Positions 1 through 11,470 of a stretch of 64,000 bases of DNA are shown here, piece by piece. The notes beneath the pieces were generated by a model, which was not told the DNA's origin, ran no database searches, and worked only from the letters and a program-made list of their open reading frames with translations. A program made the position numbers and the translations under genes. The first letter of the stretch is position 1; each line of letters opens with the position of its first letter. Source of the DNA: Pelargonium tetragonum (Eukaryota; Streptophyta; Magnoliopsida; Geraniales; Geraniaceae); NCBI GenBank assembly GCA_036897445.1, contig JAYMTL010000066.1, forward strand, positions 1 to 64,000, read 5' to 3'.

Positions 1-656
1 TCCTATAAGGTATAAGACAATAACTAACAAATAAAGACTATCTATATAATATAAGTGGGCTACCCCGTAATAACTCTTTCTAATGTTAATATATAAATAG
101 AAAAAACCATGTATACCGTATACCTCGCTAGTCTACCTCATTAGCTACAAACAATACAATAAGACACTCGCTAATACACTAGCCTATAGGATAGGTAGCC
201 CCTTCCTCTGCACCCCCTACAAGCGGTTAGTTAAAGCCTATACTCCTACTGTTAAACCTAGTATAGTTTCTTCTAGTACTAATAAGAAAGCAACAAAAGA
301 AAGTCAACCTATTAAGACAAGTAAAGGCAATTAAGAAACATTGTCGGTGCTTATTCATGTGTTATCAATGCTTACTCAATTCACTAGAATACAGTAACCT
401 CCAAAACTTGAAGGTTGACTCGGTAAAAGAGATTACCTCCCATACTATGAAGGCTGCACCCTCTATAACAAGAAGCTCATAAGGCATTGAGGAGGATCTC
501 CTGGAATAAAGAAACCTGGAAGACACTAACTAACATGACTAAGAACCCATATACTAACTGTTACCTATTTACTTAGTATACTATCTTACATTAACTTACT
601 CATACTACTCTAATTCAGACTATCAAGTCAAGTACTATAAGAATCCTCTACTAAGA
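1..656. other. AT-rich spacer, no gene recognised
   Basis: Both strands are rich in stop codons and no known gene, RNA or repeat was recognised. The first 300 bases are A/C-rich on the plus strand with many TA steps. It ends just before a tRNA-like sequence on the minus strand. Confidence 0.6.
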
Positions 657-732
657 GAAACCTTGTGGGATTTGAACCCAGGTGCACCACTTCAATTGAC
701 TCTTGATCTAACTTCTCATCTCAATAAGGATT
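657..732 (-). pseudogene. tRNA-like relic, identity unresolved
   Basis: Read on the minus strand this 76-nt stretch has tRNA geometry. A 7-nt 5' strand AATCCTT can pair with AAGGTTT at the 3' end (six of seven positions, one T-T mismatch). A T arm with stem TGGG/CCCA and a consensus-like loop TTCAAAT sits directly before the 3' acceptor strand. The fifth T-stem pair is a C-C mismatch. A D-arm-like GAT/ATC stem encloses a purine-rich loop containing GTTAG. The central part does not form a regular five-pair, seven-base-loop anticodon arm, so no anticodon can be read. The likely role was a tRNA; I infer it is no longer functional. It could also be a chance hairpin set, but two arms at the correct spacing make that less likely. 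Confidence 0.4.
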
Positions 733-3518
733 TTTGACTCTAGAAACTGCCTACCAGATAGCTTCTAGTCTAGAGTACTTGTAAAATGAGGATAAGATTC
801 ACAGTTTCATCTATCTAAGTGATTCCATGTTCTTGTTATATGGGATAAAGTTTTTTCTATTTCTTACACTAGACCTAAGAAAGAAACAAGGAACCAAAAG
901 AGCAACTACTGACTAATAATAACAACGAATACCAGAAGCTCAAAAAGGAAGACAGATTCATTCAAAAAGAGCTACTTTTTCTATCTAGAATGCAAATTCT
1001 CTGCTGTTGGAGGGACTTCTTGAGTGACACAAATAGAATTTCTTGCCTAGGCAAATTTATGGGATAGGAATCCTTTCTCAGGGCATTCCTTGTAAAACAG
1101 ATACGAGGCTGGGGCTCGCTTTTAAAAGTCTTAAAGTATCTGGACTTTGCTTATTGGATAAAAAGCTATAACTTTGATATCAAGACTGAGGTTTTTACCG
1201 TTGCGTTATTGAGCCGCTTTAAGCAAGAAAACCTCTTTCTCTAAATTTCCATTTTTTTTAGTAAGAGTCCTACTTGTTTCCTTTTTAATCTCTTAAGGGG
1301 TATAACCTAAAGGGTAAAAACCCTTGTACTAGTAGGTCAAACCTTGTGTACTTTCATACTAAAAATTCGGAATTAGAAAAGTAGGACTGCGAATAAAGTA
1401 GCCCTCTAATTTAGCAATTCTTTGTCTTAAAACAAATAGACTAGTATAAACAAAAGAACTTACTTATAGATTCTTCCTCACTTCAAAGAATCTTTTTTGA
1501 ATTGACCCCGATTCTTTTTCGGGAGTATATACTTACTCATTTTACCGGGTTAGTAGGAGCTCTTATAAAGTGTTAATGTAGGTTTTTTTATTGAAGTGAG
1601 ATAAGAAATCCGGCTAACGGTTGCATTCAAGATTGACTATAAAGAGAGGATCTCTTATAAGTCAAGAGTCTTATTCATCGGCATTATACGGCCCAAAGTA
1701 GACAACTTTTTGCTCTGGTTTAGAATTGAATATAAAATTCGATAGTATGCATATATATAAAGGGGTAGTTAGCTCATATGCTCCATAAGCCTTGAACTTG
1801 TAAAAGAAAAAGCATTCCGGGTTAAAGTTCTCTTTTACCCGTTCTTATTTTCTTACAAACCCTTATATATAAAGAATTTCGTAAAATTCTTGATTTTAGC
1901 TATTCTAGATTTTAATTCATTAGTCTTAGTTATATAACTTTATAAGTCTGGTTCTATCCGGGCTCTTTTAAGAAAGATTTTTCAATCTCCGCTGAAGGGG
2001 GACACTCGTATAAACAAATAAAGGATGACTTCACGGATATGTTTTCGAATTGAAATAGTCAAAACTGGGGCCCCTAAATTAAGGAAAGGTATTCTGTTTA
2101 AACCTGTTGTAGTGAAAGTATACATAACATATAGAGTTTTACCGGGATAAGCAGTCTCTAACTAAAAAAAAAAGATAAACACAAGAGCAACTTTTGGTAA
2201 TAGAGGAGATTAGGATGGTATAAGCCACTACCTGTTTCGCCTGTCACAGGTGTAGTAAATCTAGAATAGAAAGGCACTCGGTATTATCACAAAGCTTGAT
2301 AATTTGGTATAATACCGCGTACTACTATAATTGGGTTATCTTATATTTAGATACTTTTTAAGGATGCACTGAGTCTAAATGAATACAAGCACATAAATTT
2401 TGGACCTTATTTTTATATAAAATCTACTATAGGCTCAGCAAAGAGCTCCTTTGGTTAGACAACCAACGGTGGATACCTAAACCAAGTAACTTAGATCAGT
2501 CGTTTATTTGAATATTGTTGACAAACTCGGGAGACTTTTTGCTTAAATGAATGATTCTAAGTCTAAGTAAAGCCGGGAAATGCTTTATACAAGTCAAAGT
2601 TAGACCTCAGTTATTTACGATGTTAGATTTGCAACAAGACTTGAATTTTTGGGTTCTTTTCTTTTTATATTATATGCATGCAATGTTTGACTTTAGTTTT
2701 TCTTTGGGTAAAAATCTATGCTTCGTACTTTAGGAGCTGTCGCAGAAGTTGGCTTACCAATATTCTAGTAGTTTACTATTCTTAAAGGAGGCCTTAGCTT
2801 AAAGCTCTTGGTTCCACACTAAGTCAAGGATTTGGGAAGGTCCTTATTTTCAGCTTCTTAATTTTGGAATACTACCGATTCCGGTAATGTTCATAGCCTT
2901 TGAGTGTACCCTTATCTTCTCTATATCTTTGCGGGAATAGGATTTTCATTAGAAACCTGTTTGCTATTATTAATCTATCTTTTTGCTGATACTATACGGG
3001 CACCTCTTTATTCTTAATTACATTTTAAGGTGTCTAGCTACGAAACTCTAACTCGCTCGGCTCAAGATTTGTTTCGTATAATGTTTCATTTTTTTTTAAC
3101 TCGGCGAAAGCCCTTGCATATATAAAAGAAACTAGAGGACCAAAAGGAGAGGAGACTCTATCCACTCAACAATTAGTATAACTCCTTACTACTGGGATCA
3201 GTGTATAAAGAAGCGCGTCCCTATGCTTTTCTTAAAAGACAAAACAGCCGCAACATAACTTGGTACAAGGAACCGTGAAATCCCTTGAGAAATTAGGGCA
3301 AGGTTCCCTTTTGCAAGGCTTATTCTAACTCTAATTAGAATCAAAATTTGCTGAACTTACTTTTTTGGTCTAAACTTGAGTCCTAGGGAAACCTATTTTA
3401 TGGATTCTCTCCGTCCTTTTTGGCTTGTATTTACTACTTCATATCCTGAAAGAACTTTTGACCCCATCTCTTTTTATATTCCTATTATCTCTATACTGAA
3501 CCTTGAGTATTAAAAATC
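733..3518. other. AT-rich spacer, no gene recognised
   Basis: No coding signal. The longest start-to-stop frame is about 60 codons (2,551-2,733) and has no recognisable protein features. Short A and T runs of five to eight bases, often flanked by GG or CC, are frequent. A hairpin at 2,227-2,256 is listed separately. Confidence 0.6.
2227..2256. repeat. Imperfect hairpin, related to 4,308-4,350
   Basis: ACTACCTGT (2,227-2,235) pairs with ACAGGTGTAGT (2,246-2,256) if two bases bulge; the loop is about ten bases. The sequence resembles 4,308-4,350 (CC-A-CCTGT ... ACAGGTGT-AGTAA order), suggesting two copies of a small hairpin-forming repeat. Role unknown. Confidence 0.35.
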
Positions 3519-3566
3519 TTAGTCTCTACAAGTATATGTAGTTTAGTCTCTACAAGTATATGTAGT
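3519..3566. repeat. Perfect tandem duplication, 2 x 24 bp
   Basis: Two identical 24-base units lie head to tail at 3,519-3,542 and 3,543-3,566. Each begins TTAGTCTCTACAAG and ends ATATGTAGT. With no differences between units the duplication is probably recent compared with the diverged repeats elsewhere in the window. Confidence 0.95.
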
Positions 3567-6500
3567 AAGGTTAGTCCGCTCTTGCTTGTCAGTGATCTAA
3601 GAAAAGGGGCAACCTGGGCTACAGTAGAACTTTATTTAGATTTAGATTAGAAAATCCAGGAGTTTAGACATAAGCATTTTCTGGGTGCTTAATAAAAATT
3701 TCAGAATAAACAGATGAAATAAAAAGTGCCCTGTTAGGATCAAACCCTGTATCTTGTTTCACCTCTACCTAGTAACGGAAGTTAGAATTTAGTAAGTACT
3801 TGCTCTAAGGGGTTCTAAGTGCAACTTATGAGAATCTTTTTTGTGTATATAGTCTTGATATAAAGAGTTGTGTTACTCGTATACAAACCTCATTAAATAA
3901 AGTCTAGAAGTAAGGGTCGGAAATTGAGGAGTATTCAAATCAATTTCTTAAGATAAAACTTTCCTACTGGTATTAAAACCAGGAGAATCTCAAGAAATCC
4001 TCTCAGAAAGTACCAGGTTTTAGTTCTTACGCGTTTCCACAAAAAAAGAAAAAGCATTGCTTTCAAAATTATACAGGGTTCAAGAATTTGGTTTTATGAC
4101 TTTTGCGTGTATAGGATTCCTACAATACTCAAAATTCAAGTAAGAGTATGCCATTACAGTGGCGGGTAAGTCAGTAAGCAGCTGCCGGGCCTAGTCTAAA
4201 AAAAGGAAGGACCTTTTAAGGGACTGAACTGAGGTTCTAAACAAGTGGGTAGATTAAGAACTAAGAGTTCTATAACAAGACATTTTTAGGAAAAGTAGGT
4301 CGTAGTACCAGACCCTGTGTCTGTCAATATTTGTAACAGGTGTCAGTAAGGTCTTTTTTATTCATAAAATTTCATATAGCGCTACAAGCAGGCCAAAGGA
4401 GGAACCCCTTTTCTTTATCTCCAAATGGATCCAATTCGAAAGATTCTGCCTTGAAAAGGGTTTTTCGATAACTGCTCGAACTAAAAAATCCCGTAAAATA
4501 GAAAATAGAGAGGGAATCCTTATAGTGCTTATTCTTTGCTTTACCCTCTTTTATTGACGACCTCTTAATTCTCAAATTACTCCTAGTAGGAGACTGAGCT
4601 CAAAAGGTACCTCGTAAAAATATGAAGTTAATTTAATTCAATCTCAAACTAAAGAAAGATCTATCCGCTTTGTATTAAACTCCTTTTTCAAAAACCCTAT
4701 TTTAAGGAATTACTGGAAAATTTTCCACGAAAAGGTGGAAGACCAACTCCTCGAATAAAAGACCCTATCAGTCAAAGCCGAAAAAAGGGAATAAAAAGAC
4801 AACCAGTTTTAATATATCCCTTAGAAAGTTAAGGCTCTCATAAGATTGAGTTTTTATGAGGTTACGGGAAGCAAGGGTACCTATAAGAAAAAGAGCTCTC
4901 TTAATAGACAGCTATTTTTAAAAGACTCAGCGCCCTGCTCTTATTTCCCACAAAACTTCTTCAAAGCCTTTTTTAATTATTGAGTTGTTGTTACGCGACA
5001 ATTTTTCAGGGAATCTCTTTTTGAAAACCTAAGCTTTTTGACATCTTAGGAAAGCATTCCTGTTTGAAATAAGCAATTTCATCATTCTTTTTTAGGGCCT
5101 ATTTACCAAGGGTTCCAATTAGAAATAGAAAAAGGGAACATTAATAAGGGTTTTCTTATCTTATAAAGAATTACAAAAATGGCCCTCGAGCTTTCTTCTG
5201 GATCAAGCAGATTCGGAACATTTTTGTAATTTGTTGGTTAGAATCATACTATTTACTAAGCACACTACTATAACTTACCTGGATGCCACAACTATATTAA
5301 AGGAATTTCTCCATATTATATAAGCCCAGTTCTTAAGTTCTTTTTTATTTACTTTTATCACACCTATAATTAGACTACTATAATTAAAAAAGGCGTGGAT
5401 CTACTAATTTTGATATTTTTGATGAAAACTTTACTTTTTCTGCTTTTAGAACTAATTAAATATATATAAATATAATAGAAGGAAATTTGAGGAAGACCTA
5501 TAAATACCCAACCCTATGCATTTCCTATACCTTTAACTACAAGGCAGGGGATCCGCATTTAAAGGAAATAGATTTTTGAGGTTCCCTCAAAGCTATACCT
5601 TCCAGTCGTAAATAAAGCAGTACTTGGCTTTTGTACATTGCTAATTGTTACTTAGCGGTATCCCTTCTTAAAAAGCGAGTCTTACCCTTGAAAGGACTTA
5701 GCTGGAGAGTCCGTAAGACTGACATTTCAAATAAAATAAGACAACTTTTTCTTGTTATACTAAGGTGTAGTTCTAAAACTATGCAAATAGGGTTTTACTG
5801 TTCTAAGCAGGTTTTTAAACCGGGGAGCGCTAATAAAAGCTTTTTAGTCAATGTTTTTTAATTCCTAACCAGAACGCTTGCTATTGTCCCATACCATGAA
5901 TAGAGTAAAAGCTCAAAAAGGGGATATAAACAAATACTACTTAATCGAGTCTAAAAGTCCTTTTTAGCGTTACTATACTATAAGCATCTAAGAAGCCCGG
6001 TATTAATTTTATTGCAAACGAAGTATCAACTCTGTTGTCTTAAACTATATAACAAAGGGAATTCCTAATACTGATAAAGATGAACAAAGTTTTTTCCCTT
6101 ATTGAAGCCTACCAAACTAGGCTAGGAAAGAAATATTATAAGCATAACAAGGTATACAGCCCAATTCAGGTTTATTTCAGGCACAGGCGCCTCATTACTA
6201 AACCAAAGGTTATCTTTATGCCATCCGGTTGAATCTGGGACCCTTTTTTTCGCGCCACGGATTTCTTTCAAGTTTATGGTATAGATTTTCAGTTTGAGGT
6301 AATCCCGCTATAAAAAATCTTGCAAAAGTTTTACTTTATTAAAATTACGCAAGTAGAAATCTCGTACTCTGTACACACTAAATTCAAGGTTTTTCACTAA
6401 GAGCAGGTGTTGCCATGAGTCCCCCTGCTTCTTCCCATGAAAGAATATCCTTATCCTGTGAAGATATTTCAAGCATTGCTTTTTATTGGGATGGGAGGAC

Positions 6501-9500
6501 TTAAGCTATTTTTTCCGAAGTAAGTCAAAACTCCAGAGTGTAGGATAATGCTAAGGAAAAGGTTATTCTTTTTGATACACAGAAAGAGGTACTGGTATAA
6601 GGTTTTTTTATAAAAAGAGTTCGTAATAATAGAAGCGGGAGCTCCTGGGTAGAGGTACTGATTACTAGCGCTATTGCGATGTCGCTTTTTCGGCCGAGGA
6701 AGTCCTAGAGTTATCTATTTTGGTAGAAAGTAAAAAAGAGGTTTTTATTACAACACATCGGAAATAACTTAACTTGTAAATAAAGCCATCCCTTTCTAGA
6801 TCTTAAAAAGCTGGAAGGAGAATAACGTCCTGGTCTAGTCAAAATTTTGACTAAGGAAAGCCCCCATAAAATAAACTCTATGCAGCAAAGGGATCCTTTT
6901 AAGAGTTCTATTATAGAAGTAAAAGAATCTCGTGTATCCGTACGAAACGTAATAGTAGAGGTTCGGCTTTATAAATTCAGTTGAAAGTTTCACTAAGAGG
7001 CTTTTGTTCTAATTACACTGCAACATAAATTCTTACTTTTTCTTTTTTACGGCTTAGTTATAACTATATTTACTAGTGTAGCACAAAATAAAAAATAAGG
7101 ATAAGACCCTTTTCAATTTCAAATTTCTAAAGGCCAAGTTGAAGAACTAACTGCGAGTTATAACTAAGAAGAAATAGAAAGCATCCCTTAAGTGTTAAAA
7201 AACCCCGTGAAATCCTTAGAAGTCTAGCTTGTATATACAAGAAAATTCCTTGAAGATGGAGATTTTCTAAATCTAGGAACTGGGGCATAAGAACCTAAGT
7301 ATGCACAGCATATACTGCTACAAAACCCGATGCCTACTACTATAGGGCATAGGTAAGATTCATTTTAGAAAACTAAGTTGATAATGTATGTATACCCCAT
7401 GTATTTAATTTGGAGACTCAGAAATCTTGTTTTTTATAAGAGTTTGTTATACCAAGTTATAGGGCACAAAAATTTTAGTATATAGGGGGTGTCATACTTT
7501 ATTTTATTTACATTTTCTGTAAGAGAAGTGGCAGGCTTTCACTCGCGGGATAGCTTTTTGTATATTTCTTTGTATTCCTTTCTAGGATTTCTAATTGAGG
7601 AATCTTGCAGGGGAATGAACTAGTAAAGTTATTGATACCCCCTTTTTTAGGAATCCGAGAAGTTCCTAAGGTGGGTAAAGATTTAAGAAAAGAAATCCGT
7701 TTGCCCTTAGTGAATCTAATAGATCTGAAACTATGAATAGGTTTCAAACTTAAGGGCATTCTCATTAATTTAATAAAGAGTAAGAAGCCCCTTTTAAGTG
7801 AATTATAGAATGAATTAAAACTGCTCTAGGATTTCCTATATGTTTGCTTCACTTTTGTACCCCGAACTAGACATATCCGGGACATACACCTTTAGTGGGC
7901 TAAATTAAGATTAAGAATTATATATCAAGATACTCGCTGAGTATGGATAAGTTTTTTTAAGTATCTAGTAAAAGGATAATAATTAGAGACCTAGGAATCA
8001 CTCTATTTCATCTCATTTATTAGTAGCTTTTAGGGATTTCTTAAAATAGAAACCCACTTCAAAATGGATATGAATTTCAAAACCTCATTCCGGAAAAAGA
8101 GCAAATTCACGCATTTTGGCTAGCGCCTCTCTTGTTTGGTTTCCTGCTAACAGGACTTATTCAAAGGATATCAAGCTTTCTTCCTTAAATTTTTTTAGTA
8201 AGTGAGTTGATTCCACACATTTATGGATCCTTTCTATAACTCTTCCTTTTTCTTTTTTCGAGAAAGATCCTCGTTGTTACTTAGAAAAAAGAAAGTGTGT
8301 CTCTCTCAGCGCATCCCACGTAATTTACGGAATATGAAAATAGAACTAGCAGCCCAAACGACTTCTTGATCTCAGTGTCTTTTTTTCTTTTAGGTAGTTC
8401 CAAGTAAGTTCCTCGTAAGTAGCTTAGTGCAAAACATACCACTTATCTGATCTGAAGATTCTGACATGAAAGCTCACTCGCTTTCTAGCCCCGGGAACCT
8501 TTACCTGTTTTAATCTCCTCTATCAAGTCAACTTTATGCACGGGCTTCATTCCTTAAAATTTCTTTGTGAAATGTGAGTCTGTTTTTGTAGCTGTACTCC
8601 TGCTTAGTTTTGATACCTGTACCTTATTCTTGATAACTTTACTTAGTTGTATTATCTTTATTTTATTGAGATCTTACCCTTCCTGTTGCTATGGTTCCTT
8701 GTATTCCCTGCCTTAGCCCGTAGCTATTGTATTCTTGTAGCCTTCCTTTTTCTTCCTATAGTAGCTATCTTACTACCTTAGTAGAGTTTATGTATTAGTT
8801 CCAAGTAAGAAATACTATAAATCCAATTTAGATAGGAAATCTTGACTTAAAAAGACACACTCATCGAATTTTCCTAAGCTTTAGTTACTGCTTTTACCAG
8901 CTCAGTGTTATTGTAGGAAATTCACACTTGTTCACCTCGTAAAGATCCTAAACCAGAGTTAAAAAAATCTTTGTTTCTAAAGTATCTAAGCATTTTTAGG
9001 GGAGTTTCCGCGTGTCTTCTTATAAACTTAGAGGAACATTAAATGAATTCTAAGCTTGCATAGATAGTAGGATTACCTTGACACGTTTACTCAATTAGAA
9101 CCCCGGGGTTCTTTTAGGATCTTTTTTGTCGTACTGCTTTACTCCCGTCTCGGGTTATCCAACTAAAGGGATAAGTCCGCTTTACCTTAAAGTAGTTACT
9201 CCTTGCACCAGAGGATTTGCCATAACGGAATATCTATTGGACCTATAAAGTCTTCATTTTAGTAGTCCTTTGATTATACCTAAAGGTTTTCTCTGACATA
9301 ACACTAGGGCCCCGTTCAATTCGGAACATACAAATTAGTTAGCGAAGGCATTTCGACTATAAAACGAACAAACACAAATTACATCATTCTTTCCTATCAA
9401 CTTACTTCAGTACAAGTAATATACAAAACAGCAAAAATCCCAGGGATAACTCTAGGGCTGGCCAGAGAGAGCTTTTTTTATTCGACCTTGAAAATCTTTG

Positions 9501-11453
9501 AGTAAATGGAAGAGCTCAACGCATTTTAGTAAAAGAAACCCTTTGATTTAGCTGCAAAAGTCCCTTGTCTTACTTCTAAAAACCCTCTTGGATATTTTAA
9601 GATTTACGACAGGCGAAACCCGCTAGTCCGAAAAAGGAAAGTTTAATTCAAGAGCCCAATTACACTTTAAAAAAGAAAAACTCTAGCTAGGTGAACCCAC
9701 ATAAAGGAACAATTCCTCTAAAACTAAGGGAACGTCTACACTAAAATGAAGCTCTTTTTGGATTGCTTCTTTTTTCAAACAAAAAGGGTTTCCTTTTGTT
9801 TTATTCTCACTTGGAAAAGTTTAATATAGAAAGCCTAGTAACACGAAACCAGGTCGCCACTAACAATAAACTATAAAATGATGCAAATCCTAGATTAACA
9901 AGAGATTAAGTAATAAAAATTCATTGTCTATTTAGTTTTAGGTTCAAAACCGGATTCCTCTTTGGCCTAAAAAGCATACTAAAGAACTTTGTACTATAGA
10001 TTCTTTTAAGTAAGGAGACTCGATCCTATGTTCTAAAAAGTTCAATTGCATACGATAACGGGTCTTTAGTCCTTCAATTAAGCTTGGTCAGTTTTGGTTT
10101 TGGCACCAAATTCTTAGCTTTTTAACAAAACAGACCACAGGTTAGCATCACGGAACCACGAGGTTTTGAAAGCGTATCGCCTTATAGGGATTTTTTTATC
10201 ATACTCTCTCTTTCTTTAAATTAAAACAATAGTAGAGTATAAAAGCTCGCTAGTAAATTGTTTTACAAAGGTTCAGTTGTCTTCATATGATATGCGGCAC
10301 ATTTAAGTTAGATTTTAATAAAAAGAACTCCTTACGGGTCTTCATGGGTTTAGTCCTCCCTCTCTCTAAGTTCCCTTTTTTTTAGTACTCTAAAGTCTAT
10401 ATTTTGTTTAGGAACTCACATATTAACGCTCCTATTTTTAGAAGTCAAAAACTCCTCAAAGAGTCTCTTATACGAGGGCAACCCTTTTTTACTACTATTT
10501 ATTTTATTAAACCTCTATAGGATCTCCAACTGCAAAGAATCTCTGTTTGTCCATTATAACTCATAGGAGACCCTCAACTCCTACTCAAAAGCTTATAAAG
10601 GACTTTTGGTTTTCTTAGTTGGGGTGTTAAGTCACGACTCAAGAGTTCAAGAAGGAGTAGCTCTAAGCCCATATCCTAAGTAAACGAGACGCAAATTCTT
10701 AATTTGGTAGAACAAAAAAGTTAAAGTAAAGAGTACATAAGTTCAAAGCAAATAAAAAAAGCTAGCTTCCAATAGATAAAATACAAACATAAAATGCGGA
10801 CTCAATTGCTACATTCCAGATTGAATCTCAGGATACTTATCCCTAAGAATCTACAAAAAAAACCCCTTTAAAGCCTAGAGGGCCCTTTTTTAGGAGTAAG
10901 GGATTTTTCTGATAAGGGGGACTCCTATAATGGGTTTTCACTGCTTTATGTGTTATATACCAGGGGATTCCTTTAGGTCATTAGTGAATAACTTTCTATA
11001 TTTAACTCTTATTTGTTATAACGGCTTCTTATTGAGTAAGATACCAATTGTTTAAAATGTTCTATGTAAATAAATCTTGCTCCTTTTTTAGTGTAGGAGC
11101 TTTCCCACCAGAATTGGACGAGAAGAGGGGAAATAACTTAAGAAGGATTCCAGGTCTATAAGAGTATTAAAAGTTCAAGGACACCCGCAAGCTATAGGCT
11201 GCACTTTTCTAAGCTGAACTTCAATTTTTTTGAGTTACACTAAGGGGAAGACTTGCTGCTCAAGTTATTTTAAACTTACAAGTCTTTCTAGGATCTCATT
11301 TGAAACCTTATTATAAAAATCCAGTAGCTTTTTTGTTGCTTTTCCTCCCCTGCCTGTTCCTTAACTAGTGCTGTTCTGCTTACACTTCATCTATGAATAT
11401 CTCAAAGAAGCTTCTATTCATCTCGGAAAGGGTTACCTTTAGCTTTAGAGAAA
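3567..11453. other. AT-rich spacer, no gene recognised
   Basis: Nearly 8 kb with no frame above about 85 codons on either strand and no recognised RNA gene. Apart from the hairpin at 4,308-4,350 I saw no repeat shared with other parts of the window. Homopolymer A/T runs next to GG or CC dinucleotides are common throughout. Confidence 0.6.
4308..4350. repeat. Second copy of the 2.2 kb hairpin-like repeat
   Basis: The order CCAGACCCTGTGTC ... AACAGGTGTCAGTAA parallels the hairpin at 2,227-2,256. ACAGGTGTCAG can partly pair back to the CTG-rich left half. The two copies are in the same orientation and about 2 kb apart. Confidence 0.3.
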
Positions 11454-11470
11454 TGGGGTTCTAATCCCCG
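11454..11470 (+). pseudogene. Isolated tRNA T-arm-like hairpin
   Basis: TGGGG-TTCTAAT-CCCCG forms a complete five-pair stem (one T-G wobble) with a seven-base loop close to the tRNA T-loop consensus TTCNANT. The following bases GTAATAAA do not pair convincingly with any upstream 5' acceptor strand, and no anticodon arm is apparent in the preceding 60 bases. The best reading is the 3' remnant of a tRNA gene, possibly trnE-like from its CCCGTAA continuation. A chance hairpin is a real alternative. Confidence 0.3.

Noticed and set aside
3726-3775. Minus-strand GGGTTTGATCCTAAC, recalling the start of small-subunit rRNA or a trnE T arm
   Set aside because: Similarity ends after about 13 bases on both sides; neither an rRNA continuation nor a tRNA acceptor stem is present.
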